The notes under the pieces: generated by a model | Seen by the model: only the letters and a program-made list of their open reading frames with translations | The model's database searches: none | What the model was told of the DNA's origin: nothing | In this document: one piece after another, positions 61,806 through 64,000 of the stretch | Position numbering within the stretch: position 1 is the first letter of the stretch | Layout of the letters: every line of letters begins with the position of its first letter | Made by a program: the position numbers and the translations under genes | Source of the DNA: Phoenicibacter sp963588595 | GTDB taxonomy: Bacteria; Actinomycetota; Coriobacteriia; Coriobacteriales; Eggerthellaceae | NCBI GenBank assembly: GCA_963588595.1 | Contig: CAVAIA010000019.1 | Span: 3,626-67,625, forward strand | Direction: 5' to 3' | DNA length: 64,000 nt

Positions 61806-64000
61806 TTGGATGCGCACGAGGTGGAGTTTATTGAAAGCGAAAGCGAATTATTTACACAAGGATTTAAGCGAACTTTGAGGCAGTCGCATTTTGACATACG
61901 CAAATTTAGAAAAGAGGCATCGACTCTCTTTTTAGTTTCAATTTTCATTTTTGGCCTAACTTGCATTAGCCTTTTCGCTCAAACTAACACTCGCGTTCTC
62001 TCGATAATTTCTGCTGAACCAGCGGGGTATGTTGGCTACTTTGACTCAAATTACGACTCATCAAATGATGACATAATAAAGCAAATCATCACCGCTTTAG
62101 AAGATGACGCGCAGGAAACAACAAACAAAGAGATTTATGTTCTAAACAAAGACTCAAACACAATCCTTTCGTCAACCAACGATGTCTCTGAAGCTGTAAA
62201 AGACAAGTTAAACAGCAATGTAAATGAAAAGCTTATCGTTATTGACGATTGCACTTGTTATGTCACCAACTTTGATCATTACAAAGTTTTAGTAAAAGCA
62301 AGAGTTCCTCAAATCATCGATGCATTTATAGACACAATCGCAACCCTTACGCTAATCATGCTCGGGATCTTCGCGATGTCTTTGTTTTTGCTTGCATTAG
62401 CTCACAAGCTTTTCGCTGAAGGCTCAACTGGGCGCCTTATTTCAACAATTTTCCTCATTTTGGCAGTCGTGTCTTCTTTTGCAGGAAGCTCACTTTATAC
62501 AGAATTAGAAACTATTGACTTTACCAAACAAACTGAAGAATCAATTCTAAAACTTGACATTGAGGCAAGCTGTCAAAATGCCGATAAACTAGAAATCACT
62601 GAACAAACTGAGCTTCTCGAAATAGCAAATAGCATCGCAAAATCGAGTCAGACAATTAAAGAAGTTAAAAGTAGTGATAACCTTCAAGGCAAGCAAATCG
62701 TTTCCGGCTCTGCTGACGAATTTGTTAACTCGCTTGAAATTGTCACTAATGAAAGTGAGATTAACAATTTAAAAATGAACTCACAAATTGAAGCGCTGCT
62801 CATGCTTCTTTTGGCGTTTATGCTTGTTTATGAGTTACAAAAAAAAGCACGCATAAAGCAAAAGCAAAGGCAAAAGATGAGTGGGACAAAAGTTACACTC
62901 ACGGCAAGCGACCATCGCATGCGATTGGTTCTCATGGTTAATGGCATTTGCATGTCGGCGTTTAATTTGGTGAGTGTTCTTAGAATTCGCCAAGTTGTGA
63001 TGCTTTATTGGACTGATAATGTAACGATTTTGATTAGCACAATTTTCACATTTACGATGATTGCCAGCGTCCTTGGGTCATCTATTTCATCAAGCATTTT
63101 GAAGAAATGCAAAAATGTTAAAACCTACTCGATTTTCGCGCTCAGCGTTGGAATAATTAGTGCTTTTATGTGCGGTATGTCTTCAAACATTTTCATTTTC
63201 GTTGCAGCTCTTTTGGTTTTTAACATCGCTCGCTCACAAATTAGTATGTTTTCGGATTTCTATTCATCGTTGCTAAACGATGTTAATCGCAAAGATAGCT
63301 GCCAAGTTGAGTTCTCATCAGGCGAATCGCTCGGTCAAGTTATTGGCAACATAACAGGCGGCGTTATCAGCGTGGTTCTAAGCTTCTCTTTCGTTCAAAT
63401 GCTATCTGCAACATGTCTTGTCGCCTCTCTTGTTCTTTGTCTTGCCTTTAACAAAAGTGAGTTAAAGGTAAAATTAGACAAAACCAACAACGCAAAATCT
63501 AATGCTTCAAACATCCTTAAAACTATGCTTCGAAGCGATGTTTTGATATATTCGATTAGCATTATTCTTCCATCATCAATATCATTTACTCTTGTTCAAT
63601 ACAAGCTACCTCTCGACGTCGCCGCGCTTGGGCTTTCTGCAATCGTTCTCTCGCTTGCAAAAACAATGCAAAAGGTCATTCGCGTTTATTCCAACCCACT
63701 CTATCATGTGGTGGCGCGCCATGTGAGTATCACCTTCCATCTTGTCGCTTTCATTGTTTTAAGCGGTGTTGTTGTGTTGTTCTACTTTTTAAGCAACTCG
63801 CTTGTTGGAATGGTTATCTCAGTTGCTGCAATGGGATTTGTGAATGGTGCTGGATATTATGCAACAACGAAGGTCTTCCGAGAAATGGACAGTCTTGCCA
63901 CCGTCCAAGAATCAGACAGAATGGTTGGTCTTGACCTTATCAGGCGCCTTGGCGACACCATCTCGCCATCCCTTCTATCAATTTTTGGAAACGGAGTTGC
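61806..64000 (+). CDS. Large polytopic membrane protein with an extracytoplasmic sensor-like region (runs off the window)
   Basis: At least 731 residues, open to the edge. A first membrane helix (~40-60) is followed by an ~120-residue extracytoplasmic region, two helices (~175-230), a second loop of ~95 residues, another helix, and then a region of many helices resembling the major facilitator fold (NGICMSAFNLVSVLRIRQVV; AMGFVNGAGYYATT). The frame begins at 61785 after a TAA. Possible starts are TTG 61806 (weak GCAGGG site) and GTG 61821; the first in-frame ATG is about 180 codons in. It may therefore use a rare start or be 5'-truncated. I do not recognise the family; the C-terminal output domain lies outside. 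Confidence 0.6.
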   Translation, partial: MDAHEVEFIESESELFTQGFKRTLRQSHFDIRKFRKEASTLFLVSIFIFGLTCISLFAQTNTRVLSIISAEPAGYVGYFDSNYDSSNDDIIKQIITALEDDAQETTNKEIYVLNKDSNTILSSTNDVSEAVKDKLNSNVNEKLIVIDDCTCYVTNFDHYKVLVKARVPQIIDAFIDTIATLTLIMLGIFAMSLFLLALAHKLFAEGSTGRLISTIFLILAVVSSFAGSSLYTELETIDFTKQTEESILKLDIEASCQNADKLEITEQTELLEIANSIAKSSQTIKEVKSSDNLQGKQIVSGSADEFVNSLEIVTNESEINNLKMNSQIEALLMLLLAFMLVYELQKKARIKQKQRQKMSGTKVTLTASDHRMRLVLMVNGICMSAFNLVSVLRIRQVVMLYWTDNVTILISTIFTFTMIASVLGSSISSSILKKCKNVKTYSIFALSVGIISAFMCGMSSNIFIFVAALLVFNIARSQISMFSDFYSSLLNDVNRKDSCQVEFSSGESLGQVIGNITGGVISVVLSFSFVQMLSATCLVASLVLCLAFNKSELKVKLDKTNNAKSNASNILKTMLRSDVLIYSISIILPSSISFTLVQYKLPLDVAALGLSAIVLSLAKTMQKVIRVYSNPLYHVVARHVSITFHLVAFIVLSGVVVLFYFLSNSLVGMVISVAAMGFVNGAGYYATTKVFREMDSLATVQESDRMVGLDLIRRLGDTISPSLLSIFGNGV

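Noticed and set aside
1..64000. CRISPR arrays, insertion sequences, prophage or integrase genes
   Set aside because: No regularly spaced repeats, transposase, integrase or phage structural motifs were seen on either strand.

Overview
The window is 64 kb of low-GC bacterial chromosome (roughly 35-40% GC by eye), gene-dense and mostly housekeeping. RNase J plus PNPase, FtsEX, a DivIVA/SepIVA-like coiled-coil gene next to yceD, a split transketolase, a large SARP/BTAD regulator, a LuxR-type regulator and a glycine-reductase-type selenoprotein cluster suggest an anaerobic actinobacterium. A low-GC member of the Coriobacteriia fits best. That placement is an inference from gene content and order; no rRNA is present to test it.

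Layout. 1-7.65 kb (minus strand): start of a yajQ-like gene, a RodZ-like HTH membrane protein, ftsK, RNase J, pnp and rpsO with a structured leader. 7.8-13.1 kb: pstSCAB (minus) back to back with a phoB/phoR-like two-component pair (plus). 13.1-22.1 kb (minus): secA-prfB-transketolase N and C halves-ftsE-ftsX-ctp. 22.2-24.8 kb: an ATPase/SARP regulator. 25.0-28.7 kb: rplU-rpmA-obg/nadD fusion-yqeK. 28.7-36.95 kb (minus): asp23-fakA-like-degenerate recG-rsmD, then coiled-coil gene-yceD-rpmE-polA. 37.1-41.1 kb: Na+-coupled NSS transporter, LuxR-like gene, tRNA-Glu(CUC), RNase P RNA, divIVA-like gene, ModE-like gene. 41.1-44.8 kb: LCP protein and ligA. 44.9-51.8 kb: SEC-C methionine aminopeptidase, then a divergent aromatic pathway: aroC-aroK-aroQ/pepP fusion (minus) against aroF-tyrA-pheA (plus).

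51.8-59.0 kb is the main accessory region: grdX, a TetR regulator, three similar 14-bp near-palindromes, a grdE-type pyruvoyl proprotein, a grdB-type selenoprotein with an in-frame UGA and a matching hairpin just 3' of it, a YkvI-like transporter and an NhaD-like Na+/H+ antiporter. It looks like a regulated module for reductive use of glycine or an N-methylated relative (sarcosine, betaine) linked to transport and sodium cycling. The partner subunits GrdA, GrdC and GrdD and the selenium-insertion genes are not in the window.

59.0-64.0 kb: a membrane-anchored Ser/Thr kinase with an HTH partner, an FxLYD-type protein, a VbhA-like antitoxin with no recognisable Fic toxin beside it, and a large polytopic membrane protein that starts without a good ATG and runs off the right edge.

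Several proteins have unusual architecture: Obg-NadD and AroQ-PepP fusions, a Lys/Ala/Thr-rich tail on L21, an acidic tail on L31, a helicase-dead RecG derivative at the recG locus, and an SPT instead of SPF tripeptide in RF2.
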